From a virus, in the IMG/VR virus record IMGVR_UViG_3300035666_000004, positions 57,825 to 121,824 of that record: a stretch of 64,000 nucleotides of DNA; one strand, 5' to 3'. Below are positions 24,401 to 33,650 of this stretch, one piece after another. Position 1 is the stretch's first letter; every line of letters starts with the position of its first letter. Both the position numbers and the translations under genes were made by a program. The notes under the pieces were generated by a model that searched no databases, had not been told where the DNA came from, and saw nothing but the letters and a program-made list of their open reading frames with translations.

Positions 24401-27400
24401 TCCGTCTGGGTAGACGAAACCAACTCTTACTTTATTTCCTTGGGGTCCATAATCAATGTTTTTAATTGAAATAGAATAAGTTCCATTAGTTAGAACTGTT
24501 CTAGCTTGTCTGTGTACTTTGAAGTTACTGAAATCAAAATCATAGAATGAAGCTGGGTCATTCATAGCTAAAGAAGACTCAGCATCGCTTGCAGAGAAGT
24601 CTGCAGTTGATGGAGTTGAATGATTTGAAACTGTCAATAATCTTGACACAGGTAATGCATAAGTCTTTGTAGACAGGTCACTATCAACGATAACGCCAAC
24701 AGTATCTTTTGAATCAAACATGTAAGGTTTTCTCAAAAAGAATCTATCGTCTTGCTGCATTAAAGATTCGCCAGATCTCATGTATTGCGGTACTTTAAAA
24801 CTAGCTAAGCCGCCAACATAATTAGTCATGAATGATCTTCTTGATTTGTTAGAATCAATTATATCAGATGGAGAAGATATGTTACCGTTTTTATTTAGTA
24901 TCTCAATGAAGTCGCCGTCAAAAGATTTAACTACATTAGGGTCTGGAAATGCAAAAGTGCTATCAGATAGTGCAGAGCCTAAAGTTCCGTAAGTAAATGA
25001 AGGTACGTTAACTTCGCCATCAGTTGTAGCTACGAATCCGAAATGTGATTGACTATTAGCCATAGCTAGATCTTTAGTTAAACCCAAAGCTCCACCGTTA
25101 GCATCTGCAGCAACTAAGTATAATTCACCGTCATTAGCTAGCGTTTTAGTTGATAGTCTAACGCGAGTTCCGATTACGTCTGTTTGAACGCCAACTAATT
25201 GATTAGATACTTCTGTCAAGAAATTAGACAAACTACCAGCAGTGAAGTTAAGCTCTTGCACCGGTGCGTCAGATCTTACTATCAATATTCTATCGCTAGA
25301 TACAGTAGTAAAGCCTGGAGTTCTAACAGTTGTGCCGTCGTCTACAGTTATTGAACCTGTAGCAGTTGATTCAATTCTCCAAAAACCTTGGTTGTTTATT
25401 AATGCTGATGGGTCTGTATCGTTTGCCCATACAACTAACCAATCGCCTTTTTTAGCTAATTCAAATCCTTCAGGTACGGCAGAAGGGGATTGGCCATCAA
25501 TTGTTAGTTTAGTTCCAGTTTTAGAGAAAGTAATCAAAGTATCAGTTTTGAGTCCATTTACTATAGATTCAACCGAACCGTCAGCTATTAACCAAAGTTT
25601 ACCTGCAGCCGCTGGTCCAGTATATAATTGAGAAGTAATTAAATTCCCACGGGTATATTGAGATCCAACTGTGACTTTATCGCCAGCAACTAAAGTAGTA
25701 GTTAAAGATAGTTGACCAGTTTGTTTGTTTAAAGTATAATCAGATGATTTACCTGTTTTAGATAAAGTGGCAGAAGTAGAGAATAATTTCCCTATGATAG
25801 TTCCGCCAGTAATAGCAATTGACGCAGAGTTAGAAAATCCACGAGCTGATTTGAATACAAGCACATCGCCAACAACAGATGTTAAAACGCCAGGCATTAA
25901 GTTATTACATACTTGAGCCCACACGTCAATAGAAGTGCTTGATGAAACTGTTTGAGAGATGTCGATTGCTTGGAATGCCTCAAGTGTAAACGTAGTAGTC
26001 ACTGCAGGTGTACCGTCAACTTGGTAAGTTAATGTATCTCCAGCAGTAATTGATGGTTGCCATAAGCTTTTTGATAAACTAGAAACCTCAGCTTCGTATC
26101 CATCTTGATATAAAGGCAAGTCGTTTTTGTATAGTCTTAGTGTAGTTGTTTCATTTAAAGGGAATTGTAGAATATCATTAGCATTCTCACCAGAGATCGG
26201 TGTTTTGATCTTGATATTATTAGAGAAACGATCTTTGGGGTAAATAACTACATTAGCTCCACCACCAAAAGTTGAGCATAAGAAATTAAGGTTGTAATTA
26301 CCGTTGATAGATGCAGCAATCTCTGCCGCTGTACCAGAACTAAGTACTTTGAAATCAGTAGCTTTAAATTGGTGTTGAGTTTCAACGCCATCAATCTCTA
26401 CTGCTAGAAATGATAAGTCATTTACGTAAAATGGTGAGATCGCAGCACTTTTTAATCTAGCTTGAGCAATTGGCTTTTGTCTTAGTTGGAGTTCTTTCTC
26501 TCCACCCACAGCTTGATCTACTACAGTTTCAAATGGTGAACCAACAAAGTTTGGCTCATATCCGCTACCATCATCAAATACTAATTCGCTTGAGTTATCT
26601 GGGTATCTAACTATAGATGAAGATTTAACTTTCTTAAGTTCGTCTTTAGCTGTAACGCCGATTGACGCGTACTGAATAGCTACTTCGATACCCTTAGCTT
26701 TAGCCTGCTCATACTTTTTAATTCTATCTCTGATAACATCGTCATAGTCTGCATCAGATCCATTTGAAAAAGCTGAATCATTATAAGATACTGCATTAAA
26801 AGATAAGCCGAGAACTTCTTTAAGCGCACCGCGAGCAATGTTACCCAAAGTGCCAGGACTTGAACACTTGACTGGAACGTTTGAGATGGATGTTTCACCG
26901 TCTAAAATAGTTGCAGCAGAAGTCGTAATAAAGCCGACCGCAGATACAGATGCACCTTGTGCTGTTTGTAAAGTTGTGTTAGCTTGAATGTATCTATTTC
27001 CACCTTGAGCAAAAACTATTGATTCACCGATATTGTGATATCTAGTAGTCGGTGAAGTTCCAGCCAAAGTAATTGACCAATAAGCTCCACCAGCTTCTGG
27101 AGTTACAGCAGTGTAAGTCAATGGGCCTTCTACATTATTAGTTTGTCTTCCAATATAGATTTGTCCACCAGTTGAAGAGAACTTAGATGCGTCAGCAACA
27201 TATATCTTAACTGAACCAGCAACAGGAGCTGGTTGGCCAGGGTAGATAGAAGTAGAGATTTTAGTAAAGGTTGTATCAGTAATAGTGACGCGACCAGTTG
27301 CCGGCATAGCAGAAAGTATTGGTACGTTTCTATCTAAGGCCAATCTTTGCAAGCTTTCGCCTGTGGCTCTATCAACTGAATTAGAGTCGATCATTGTGAT

Positions 27401-27565
27401 AATATCAGCACTAGATTTAAATAAATTTTGTGCAATAGCTTCAATAAATTGCATCAAAACAGAATTATCTGTGATGTCAATGTCTTTACGAACTCTAGCT
27501 CTAACAGAATCTAGAATTTCACCAGCAATTTGCTCTTTCGACCTTAATTCAGGAAGTTTTGGCAT
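21434..27565 (-). CDS. Giant baseplate J-like (gp6/gp47-type) wedge protein
   Basis: 2043 aa, far longer than the roughly 300-650 aa usual for the family. The N-terminus (EILDSVRARVRKDIDITDNS, then TGESLQRLALDRNVP) and the C-terminal 150 residues (EAILRRITADFVVRVKSGVP, then YVNSLDVGESVSISSMIAAC) match the baseplate J protein family, which forms the wedge ring of contractile tails. Between them lie about 1700 residues of beta-rich insertions. One insertion (about residues 1720-1770) has YPIGSYVNYLGIRYYAI and PDINPNSW, a carbohydrate-binding-module pattern also found in the fibre gene at 6687. The insertions may form a decorated, glycan-binding baseplate periphery; that is inference. Confidence 0.8.
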   Translation of the reverse strand: MPKLPELRSKEQIAGEILDSVRARVRKDIDITDNSVLMQFIEAIAQNLFKSSADIITMIDSNSVDRATGESLQRLALDRNVPILSAMPATGRVTITDTTFTKISTSIYPGQPAPVAGSVKIYVADASKFSSTGGQIYIGRQTNNVEGPLTYTAVTPEAGGAYWSITLAGTSPTTRYHNIGESIVFAQGGNRYIQANTTLQTAQGASVSAVGFITTSAATILDGETSISNVPVKCSSPGTLGNIARGALKEVLGLSFNAVSYNDSAFSNGSDADYDDVIRDRIKKYEQAKAKGIEVAIQYASIGVTAKDELKKVKSSSIVRYPDNSSELVFDDGSGYEPNFVGSPFETVVDQAVGGEKELQLRQKPIAQARLKSAAISPFYVNDLSFLAVEIDGVETQHQFKATDFKVLSSGTAAEIAASINGNYNLNFLCSTFGGGANVVIYPKDRFSNNIKIKTPISGENANDILQFPLNETTTLRLYKNDLPLYQDGYEAEVSSLSKSLWQPSITAGDTLTYQVDGTPAVTTTFTLEAFQAIDISQTVSSSTSIDVWAQVCNNLMPGVLTSVVGDVLVFKSARGFSNSASIAITGGTIIGKLFSTSATLSKTGKSSDYTLNKQTGQLSLTTTLVAGDKVTVGSQYTRGNLITSQLYTGPAAAGKLWLIADGSVESIVNGLKTDTLITFSKTGTKLTIDGQSPSAVPEGFELAKKGDWLVVWANDTDPSALINNQGFWRIESTATGSITVDDGTTVRTPGFTTVSSDRILIVRSDAPVQELNFTAGSLSNFLTEVSNQLVGVQTDVIGTRVRLSTKTLANDGELYLVAADANGGALGLTKDLAMANSQSHFGFVATTDGEVNVPSFTYGTLGSALSDSTFAFPDPNVVKSFDGDFIEILNKNGNISSPSDIIDSNKSRRSFMTNYVGGLASFKVPQYMRSGESLMQQDDRFFLRKPYMFDSKDTVGVIVDSDLSTKTYALPVSRLLTVSNHSTPSTADFSASDAESSLAMNDPASFYDFDFSNFKVHRQARTVLTNGTYSISIKNIDYGPQGNKVRVGFVYPDGSSQTELSHSFDTSELSDIKITLPVGDIRTPNWDYTTSFSVSKTTTGGKDSITFTYRSGTQPDFSVTGSSVLLGDIVTISANSDFLSVNKGITGRISNVTATSFTVQMPTGAYENDDTPLLGFLNTGATTLCTTSASHNLTTGQRIGIWNTDASYGSTYPFNETSIVTVLSSNTFTINTPTAVPSSPIQYGTHIAGTVTLNTSTPHGFTAGNLILVTGAGGSYDGLFTISGIPTPTQIEYSVAGASSPISSGNIYFQSATASMARSLGGNAGNNLQFFSVTTTAQEVVDYISSNLSDKLVATSIGNSSAVISISTQDLGLASNYINISVDGMNFYANSRKAYLKSTSEILAGSFIKLSGTIGEPNDVAILASTYVVLDSFYDVSTGRYFAEICLPIVSVATSSHAVTVTATGSLPLRTMVDGENSVLISNLSSGPAIPMFAMKKSWSYAPEIGENLKLVAVTNDHLNRFWNKLIVTGFSNTGNIAQSRYGRDMQLSTKTFGGNGSVQITGGTANSTDLAVQSGATELNYKLGLLKVPYETRQGLLPNQWINVYNTVRQNKVLNFDNTTTIKLYTNGVEITAGSGIFQTPKTVAATDLTLLKTEKHGDFLAIIPVDGLFNITAGGITEGDWVRFKNIQATDWSVSTFYPIGSYVNYLGIRYYAILANNGQQPDINPNSWERREFNQANQGIFQVVRTFGNSFWIKHSNAVEETFFLGNANNIQFYSYDSVMPGDTVVITTDNFGTQNIGRYTVLDDSTTTSFPTATRLYTTAIPTAVSSLTLGGDYSQFNVEEKDPTSLWKNIMALGPANSQLYNIIVDSPNLITKISNSLGAGISVKGKLGFTTSAAYGIDGYQSYKGLIQELNRIIYGDPTDTTNYPGVRAAGTSIGIKEAILRRITADFVVRVKSGVPFGEIRDRCKAAVAGYVNSLDVGESVSISSMIAACGSIPGVVSVAVTYPIYDSSNDLITVAPNERAFVLDTSDISISALN

Positions 27566-27594
27566 GATAACCTCTAATTGTCTTTATAGATGTA

Positions 27595-27602
27595 AGATTA
27601 GG
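27595..27602 (-). promoter_or_regulatory. Late promoter core motif, copy 5
   Basis: CCTAATCT followed by TACATCTATAAAG, directly after the TAA stop of the gene at 27603 and 29 bases before the ATG at 27565. Confidence 0.65.
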
Positions 27603-30131
27603 TTATCTAGGAATTTCTGCGCCTATAGGAAGCGATATGCTAGTATCAGAGATTTCTACCAATAATTTAATATCAATAGAGGTTCCTTTAAGCTGGACCT
27701 CTCCGCCAGAAACACCTGCAAATCTTGGATCATTGGCAAATGACTGCTCTAACGATCTCATAACCTCTTTAACATCTATTTCAGAGTTTGGCTGACCAAC
27801 TTGTACCGGATTACCAAACCCTGGATCTTGTAGTAAAGTATTTGTATTCGTTTTAATTTTCATCAATGCTGCTTGGATTAAATTGGTCATACCGTAAGCA
27901 AGTTTAACGTCACCTGCACTAGAGAATACCATATCACCATTTTGATCTAGTAAAAAGTCAACCTTAGCCATTCTAGCAATACCAGTTAAATCAGACACTT
28001 CTGGGCTTGTTTTAAGCATTGAAGTGAAGTTAGGTGGAATTAGAGATGGGATAGCTATAAGCATACTTGAATTAATAGTATCCGGAGCGTAGACTTTTAT
28101 CTTAGCATTTTGTGATACTTTATATATACTTAGTAGTGTTTGGCCCGGCTCAAATGTCAAAAGAGTAGATATAGCATTAACTACGTCTATTGATTTAATT
28201 TTTCTCACCGTCGCTCTTTCGTTATCAGAAGAGATTTCAACAGTTTGCCCTACATAGAATCCAAACGGAGAAGCTACTGATAATGTGTCTCCACCAACTG
28301 AAGAAGTTACAGTTACATACGTACCTTCTTCATCTACATAAGGAGCCTTTAAAGCATTTAATGCAGCTAGTTCAACCCAACGCTCAGATGAACCAAGATA
28401 CTTCATTGCGACTTGCTCTAATGTTCCGTTTAATGGAAAAGGAACTAGGAATCTTGATTGACTGTTTTGTTCAAATCTAATGCCACTTGAAACAGCATAG
28501 TCAGAATAGAATTTAAAGTAATCATCTTGAGTTGTTTCAGTGTCATCCATTACAGCTATGATGGAGTCCATTGCACTTATTGCATTATTTAATTCATTCA
28601 ATAAGTTAATATCATCAGTTGTCAACTTTTTATACGTTTTAGTAACAGAGCCATATCCTTTAGATAAGTTATAACTAGATGAACCGCCACCGAATGATTC
28701 AGAGATAGATCTAGAAAAATCTTCTACCATTTTACGCTTAGCGATCATATCAGCAGATGTTAAAGAATCAATTGATGCATCTATTAAATCTAATGCCTCT
28801 TGTTCGTTTGGTGATAGAGTCAATGATTCCATTGGAATTTTATCTAATATCTCTGGGTGCTTAACAGCATTATCTAAGAACGCATCAAATGGGTCTGAAC
28901 TATCGCCCGGTTTTGTGTAGTCATCCGGTTGGCCATCGTTTAACTTACTGTTAGTTGTAGCAGTAGTTATGTCATTAGATGCTGACGTTCTATCAATAGT
29001 TATAATAACGTCTTGATTAACAGACCAAGAATTGCTGAAATATTGTCTTAGTGGCTCTCTTAAATCTTGTTTAATAAAAGTAGAATTCCAAACGTAATCG
29101 CCAACTGTTTTAGTTGCAGATCCAAGTTCCCTAGCAAATGCAGTAGCTTGACCCATTGGAGTTACTAAAGAATCATGTATGTCAGATCTAATACCAGATA
29201 ATACCCCATGCACTCCAGCCACAGTATCTCTAGCTCTTCTTAAAGCTACAAGGGCTGCTGACATTTTGTTAGTTACTGGTTTTGATGGAGCTTTTGGTAT
29301 AGATACTTTGCCAATAGATTTGACATTTGGGTACCTTTTATAAGCTATTAGATTAATGTTGTAGCTATACTCATTAGTTCCAGCACTTTTATTAATAGAA
29401 TAACTATTTAATGAACAAGCGTAATACTCATTGTCTTTGTTCATTAAAAACACTAGTCTCCAACCTTTATTGGCAGCTAATTTTTTGCCGGCCAAATAAT
29501 AATCAAAGAATCTGGTCATATCGTGGATAGTTTGGTATCCAGTTAATAGGCCAGCATCACTTGAATAATTAAGTGGGGCATTGAATGCAGCATCAGCACC
29601 AAAAGCAACCTTAACAGCATTAAGAGCTGCGTTTGCTTGGTTTTGAAGATTGTCAATAGATTTGATAGTATTTTTAAATGCAAACTTAAGAATATCACTA
29701 GTTCCGGCATTATTAGCAGCAGAATTTGGAGCAGTTGGGTGTATAGTCCCAGATGTCCCAGCTATAGATATTTGTCTGAAAGGAGCACCGTTTGCTGTGC
29801 TGTATATTCCCTTCATTGTTGCTTCTAATGTCTCAGTTGAAGGTACGCTCTTTTGAATAGCTTGTGGTGGAATTGGAAAAGTATATACAGCTATAACACC
29901 TTTAGACTTATCAACTATTTGGAATTCATAAGAAAGAGACTTATTGAAGTTAGTATTGTTAAGTTTAGAGAATCGGAAGAATGTATCAGACGACATAACA
30001 GTAGATGAATCTACCGTAGACAATCCACTAATTGCACTATTTGGTTTTTTACCCTGCAAAGACGCAGCAGTACTGCTAAGTGTTTTCTTAGCTAAATCCC
30101 CAGCTTTGCCTAATAAGTTATTGGTACTCAA
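27603..30131 (-). CDS. Baseplate protein with LysM-like module and gp25-like C-terminal domain
   Basis: 842 aa from a TTG start at 30131 that overlaps the preceding stop as TTGA, matching the ATGA junctions of its neighbours; GGGAG lies upstream. An upstream in-frame ATG at 30209 would extend far into the previous gene. The N-terminal third resembles baseplate-hub proteins (LSYEFQIVDKSKGVIAVYTF). About residues 560-595 form a LysM-like unit (TLEQVAMKYLGSSERWVELA). The last 117 residues (GDVKLAYGMTNLIQAALMKI, then GNPVQVGQPN) match the gp25/W-type wedge domain. Fusing a LysM adaptor to gp25 joins two proteins that are usually separate and adjacent in contractile baseplates. Confidence 0.75.
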   Translation of the reverse strand: MSTNNLLGKAGDLAKKTLSSTAASLQGKKPNSAISGLSTVDSSTVMSSDTFFRFSKLNNTNFNKSLSYEFQIVDKSKGVIAVYTFPIPPQAIQKSVPSTETLEATMKGIYSTANGAPFRQISIAGTSGTIHPTAPNSAANNAGTSDILKFAFKNTIKSIDNLQNQANAALNAVKVAFGADAAFNAPLNYSSDAGLLTGYQTIHDMTRFFDYYLAGKKLAANKGWRLVFLMNKDNEYYACSLNSYSINKSAGTNEYSYNINLIAYKRYPNVKSIGKVSIPKAPSKPVTNKMSAALVALRRARDTVAGVHGVLSGIRSDIHDSLVTPMGQATAFARELGSATKTVGDYVWNSTFIKQDLREPLRQYFSNSWSVNQDVIITIDRTSASNDITTATTNSKLNDGQPDDYTKPGDSSDPFDAFLDNAVKHPEILDKIPMESLTLSPNEQEALDLIDASIDSLTSADMIAKRKMVEDFSRSISESFGGGSSSYNLSKGYGSVTKTYKKLTTDDINLLNELNNAISAMDSIIAVMDDTETTQDDYFKFYSDYAVSSGIRFEQNSQSRFLVPFPLNGTLEQVAMKYLGSSERWVELAALNALKAPYVDEEGTYVTVTSSVGGDTLSVASPFGFYVGQTVEISSDNERATVRKIKSIDVVNAISTLLTFEPGQTLLSIYKVSQNAKIKVYAPDTINSSMLIAIPSLIPPNFTSMLKTSPEVSDLTGIARMAKVDFLLDQNGDMVFSSAGDVKLAYGMTNLIQAALMKIKTNTNTLLQDPGFGNPVQVGQPNSEIDVKEVMRSLEQSFANDPRFAGVSGGEVQLKGTSIDIKLLVEISDTSISLPIGAEIPR

Positions 30132-30859
30132 ATTGCAACTCCCGTTCCTGTGCCAACTGCCGGCAATCCACACACTTGCGCTCCTGCTGGAGGAACTAGT
30201 GGTATACATACACCGATTATTGTTACGTTAGCTTTCGCGCTTGACATAACACCATCAGCGTAACCTTTAGCTATCGCATTACAAAAATCTGGCCAGAACT
30301 CACCTTTAAGATTAGGTGAAAAGCTTTGAATACTTGTGCCAACTAAATCTGGCATAATTCCAGTGAATTTATGGTTTAAAAGTGGGTCAACTTGGCCTGA
30401 TCCTGAATATATAATAGTATGAGTGGAATTCAACGTCCAAGCTACAGCAAAGTGTTCTTTCACAGCTTTTGCTATACCATCAGAAATTGCTTTCAAATAT
30501 TCCCCAGAGTTTTTTGGTTTAGGTGGCCAGCTATCGTGCATAGTCCCACCGTACTTACTAACAATAGCATCTCTAGCAGAATTGTATATATTCTTGCTGA
30601 TAAGATTTTGATCTACTATTATCCCAGATCCAGTCCCAACTCCTGGCGGAACTAACGGAGCTGAAGTAAATCCGTTATCTGAAGTTGTGAAAGACAATGA
30701 CGTAGTTGATGCTGCTATGCCCCGTCCAATTGATTGACACATTTGTGTAAAGTATATTGGATTTTCTTGGGCCATTGGGTCATATCCACTAATTTTTGTC
30801 ATATTAGTTCTGATATTGGTTTGAATCATGTTACTAAAAACGTCTGGAATGATTGCCAT
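30128..30859 (-). CDS. Baseplate-operon protein with two Pro-Gly-rich motifs
   Basis: 243 aa, not recognised. Two similar segments stand out: APLVPPGVGTGSGIIV at about residues 67-82 and IPLVPPAGAQVCGLPAVGTG near the C-terminus; such PLVPP-G-GTG strings occur in small structural proteins of some phage tails. The middle has helices (YLKAISDGIAKAVKEHF). It lies between the spike and the LysM-gp25 gene and is overlapped at both ends (TTGA, TAATG), so its product is probably part of, or needed for, the baseplate hub. Confidence 0.6.
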   Translation of the reverse strand: MAIIPDVFSNMIQTNIRTNMTKISGYDPMAQENPIYFTQMCQSIGRGIAASTTSLSFTTSDNGFTSAPLVPPGVGTGSGIIVDQNLISKNIYNSARDAIVSKYGGTMHDSWPPKPKNSGEYLKAISDGIAKAVKEHFAVAWTLNSTHTIIYSGSGQVDPLLNHKFTGIMPDLVGTSIQSFSPNLKGEFWPDFCNAIAKGYADGVMSSAKANVTIIGVCIPLVPPAGAQVCGLPAVGTGTGVAI

Positions 30860-31575
30860 TAAAATGGGCCTCCAGCTTTTACGTTTCTAACACCAATTGA
30901 CGGCTGACCAGTGATATTATCTACTAGCGGCATAGTCTTAGTAGTTAACACTTCGCCCATATCGCCATTTAAGTTTATCTCTTTTGCAGTAATTGTTGCA
31001 TTATTTGAAGCAGTTACATCTACATTTTTACAGTTTAAAGTAACATCTCCGGCCACTGTAACCGACATAGCATTCTTAATATTAATCTTTAAATCTTTGG
31101 CATCTATTGTAATAGTATTACTTGCTTTATCTAAAACTATTTTTTCGCCAACAGAATCATTTAACTCTATGGTATTTTTAGTTAATTTAAAACTAGGTCC
31201 AGAATCAGATGTGACAGAATAATTGCCGTCTTTGTCTATATATCTAACAATGCTATTAAATCTATTGCGCCAATGTTTTCCTAAGCTAGCATTTTGACTA
31301 GCTGGATAATGCCTGGTACCGCCTTGAATAATTCCAAGTGAAGTATCTCCGCGTGGAAACATAACCATAACCTTAGCGCCAACTTCTAATACTATATCCT
31401 CGAAATCATCATTTGTTCCGAATACATCGCCACGTATACAGCGACAAGGTAATTGAGCATATTCATCCGCTGTGATAAGAACTTGGTATTGGTACTGATA
31501 GCCAGATGAGTTGATCTTATCTTTTGGCGCATAAACATTTGTTATTGTTCCGAAATAATATCCGTTAAGTTTCAT
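30859..31575 (-). CDS. Baseplate central spike (gp5/gpV-like puncturing tip)
   Basis: 238 aa. Residues 1-110 look like the OB-fold of gpV/gp5 spikes: GTITNVYAPKDKINSSGYQY, then LEVGAKVMVMFPRGDTSLGI. Residues about 110-238 are short valine/asparagine beta repeats (KLTKNTIELND, then SNTITIDAKDLKINIKN, then DVTLNCKNVDVTASNNATIT), the pattern of the triple-stranded beta-helix needle. No lysozyme domain is present. The product would sit under the hub and pierce the outer envelope. TAATG and ATGA overlaps link it to its neighbours. Confidence 0.85.
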   Translation of the reverse strand: MKLNGYYFGTITNVYAPKDKINSSGYQYQYQVLITADEYAQLPCRCIRGDVFGTNDDFEDIVLEVGAKVMVMFPRGDTSLGIIQGGTRHYPASQNASLGKHWRNRFNSIVRYIDKDGNYSVTSDSGPSFKLTKNTIELNDSVGEKIVLDKASNTITIDAKDLKINIKNAMSVTVAGDVTLNCKNVDVTASNNATITAKEINLNGDMGEVLTTKTMPLVDNITGQPSIGVRNVKAGGPF

Positions 31576-33650
31576 AACTCACCTTCATCATCTCTGTTCT
31601 TACGTGCGCCCGTGTACTGTATATCAGTAAATCCTGGTAAATTATTTTGATCAATCATAGAGTTAGTAGTTTCAAAATCTATATTGCCAGTTGGGTATTG
31701 TGGAATTCCGCTAACTGAGGACGCTATCATTCCATTTGAAACTTGACAAACTGTTCTAAACATTTTTCTTCCTGAAGCATCCAAAGATCCTGTGTGAGAA
31801 ACTGCGTCAATATGGAATAGGACTCCCCTTACTTGGAGATTATCTCCTTCACAGATTGGCTCTTGAATTCCTTGCAATGACACAGATCCGAAATGTTTTA
31901 GGTGTCCATTAAATAGCCAGTCAGCTCTTTGTCTAGCTAATATATCAACTATGGTTCCGAAGTCATCAGACGCAACGTCGTAATTAGTCTCAGTAATATC
32001 AGCTCTTAATCCGTGACGTTTAATGTCCCCATCATCAGATACATAGTTCGGTTTTAGGAACTGAACTCTTTTCATTGTTTCAGGGCTAACAGCTCCGCCT
32101 GATATTTCAGCAGCTCTATTTCTTCCCCAAACTTGAACAAAGTTAATTCTATTAGATTCGCTTGATGCTGTATCAATACTTAAAAGGACAGATTCGTCAA
32201 TTATCCAACGCGGCAATTCTCCGAACATTGTTCTTTCAGCTAGATCTGGAGCAACCTTTGCTATCTTTTCATAAGTTTTAGCCATATCAGAAGTGTTCGG
32301 AACCTTGTTCTCTTTCTCTTTTGCTATCTTATCTTTGATTTGATCAGCAATGCTTTTCTTTTTTGGAGATCCAGCTTTCTTTTCTTGTAACACTGGAGCC
32401 TTTTTTAATAGATATGGAAATAGCCCGGTGCTTAATGGTTTCTCTCTAACTATTAAATGAGGTCTTATTTGTCCTTGTCTATTGCACCTTAATACAGTGT
32501 ACATTTCGTTTACAACTGGATTTAAGAATTGGGAATATATATTCCAAAATGAGTTATTGTCCCAAATAGGTGGCATTAAAAATGGGACATACCCTTTGCA
32601 GCGAGTTTTACTTCTATGGAAAACACCTTCAGCAGATGATTCTGGAGTAAAGTCTGGGGAGAATTGTTCCCAAGTATTTTTACCTGTATTTTTATATTTT
32701 TGTAAGCCCAAGTTTAAATTGTATAATTGCCACAATTTGCTAGCCTTTGGCGCATGGAAAATGTTAGCTACGCTATCGGGTATTCCAATAGCATCAGAGA
32801 AAACCCCTTTTGCTCCCGGTATAACATTGTTGGCTAAGTTTGAACTTGTATCAACACCCATTGTTATAATAAACAATAATCCAATGATCGCCTCTGGAGA
32901 TGTATCCCCAGTTATTCCACTTCCGCTTGGGTTTGCTCTATAGAAATTCAGGAACGCTTTACTTAAGTTGGTTAAAGCTGCGTCCATGCCATTTGTTACG
33001 CCTTTTTGTGGAATGCTTGCTTTTTGGCCAGGATTTAATGAATCTCCTAGTTTTTCCAATTCATTTTGTAAAAAGGATTGGGCAGCTAGATTAGAATCTC
33101 TTGAATTAAGACCGCTGATAACATCTTGCGCTACGAAACTATAATAAACACTTGAGCTTAATTCTAAAAAGGATTGACACGAAACTGTTTGATTTATAGA
33201 TCTTTGTCCACTTGAAGAAATAGAGTCAGAATTCTGTACACTTAAAACTCTTCCAAAGAACTTAAGTCCAGATCTCCAATCATTTAAAGATACTTTGCCT
33301 TTACCGAAAAGAGCGTCAACTATACCGTCAATATGATTTTGTTGATCAGACATCCACACAAAAACGTAATCACCTGGGGCAACTGCGTGTGGGTACCATA
33401 TATCACCCGGTTTCATTGTTAATGAGCAAGTTTTGGCAAATGATGATTTGGAATTATTGATAGAAACAGATACGCAATCATTTTCTACTACCATTAGTGG
33501 TTTTTCTGCGAATGGCTTTTCATTACCTGAATACATAAAGCCTGGAGTTTTAAATCTTACAAACGCAACGCACCATGAAGGGTTTCTGCTTTCAAAGAAA
33601 TCCCCCTCACTGTCTTTTGTTGCTGTTAAAAGGTAAGATGGTGCCGTCAT
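31572..33650 (-). CDS. Baseplate hub protein (gp27/gpD-like)
   Basis: 692 aa. The N-terminal region (GDYVFVWMSDQQ, then GLKFFGRVLSVQNSDSISSS) has the strand order of hub tube domains, where a solvent-exposed strand ends in FGRV-type sequence. The C-terminal region (ADWLFNGHLKHFGSVSLQGI, then GDNLQVRGVLFHIDAVSH) resembles the late-control D family. A Lys-rich insertion lies at about residues 430-460 (KKAPVLQEKKAGSPKKKS). It sits between the tape measure and the spike genes, the expected place for a hub protein. The TAATG overlap with the tape measure stop suggests coupled synthesis. Confidence 0.7.
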   Translation of the reverse strand: MTAPSYLLTATKDSEGDFFESRNPSWCVAFVRFKTPGFMYSGNEKPFAEKPLMVVENDCVSVSINNSKSSFAKTCSLTMKPGDIWYPHAVAPGDYVFVWMSDQQNHIDGIVDALFGKGKVSLNDWRSGLKFFGRVLSVQNSDSISSSGQRSINQTVSCQSFLELSSSVYYSFVAQDVISGLNSRDSNLAAQSFLQNELEKLGDSLNPGQKASIPQKGVTNGMDAALTNLSKAFLNFYRANPSGSGITGDTSPEAIIGLLFIITMGVDTSSNLANNVIPGAKGVFSDAIGIPDSVANIFHAPKASKLWQLYNLNLGLQKYKNTGKNTWEQFSPDFTPESSAEGVFHRSKTRCKGYVPFLMPPIWDNNSFWNIYSQFLNPVVNEMYTVLRCNRQGQIRPHLIVREKPLSTGLFPYLLKKAPVLQEKKAGSPKKKSIADQIKDKIAKEKENKVPNTSDMAKTYEKIAKVAPDLAERTMFGELPRWIIDESVLLSIDTASSESNRINFVQVWGRNRAAEISGGAVSPETMKRVQFLKPNYVSDDGDIKRHGLRADITETNYDVASDDFGTIVDILARQRADWLFNGHLKHFGSVSLQGIQEPICEGDNLQVRGVLFHIDAVSHTGSLDASGRKMFRTVCQVSNGMIASSVSGIPQYPTGNIDFETTNSMIDQNNLPGFTDIQYTGARKNRDDEGEL

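Noticed and set aside
21585-25631. Several plus-strand open frames of 60-130 codons opposite the gpJ-like gene (for example 25242-25631)
   Set aside because: They are antisense to a clear structural gene, lack ribosome sites and have no recognisable content.
30132-30209. Longer N-terminus for the LysM/gp25 protein from an ATG at 30209
   Set aside because: It would overlap the previous gene by more than 80 bases with low-complexity sequence; the TTG at 30131 gives the coupled TTGA junction typical of the operon.
32482-32943. Plus-strand open frame of 153 codons opposite the hub gene
   Set aside because: Antisense to a well-supported gene, with no promoter or ribosome site.
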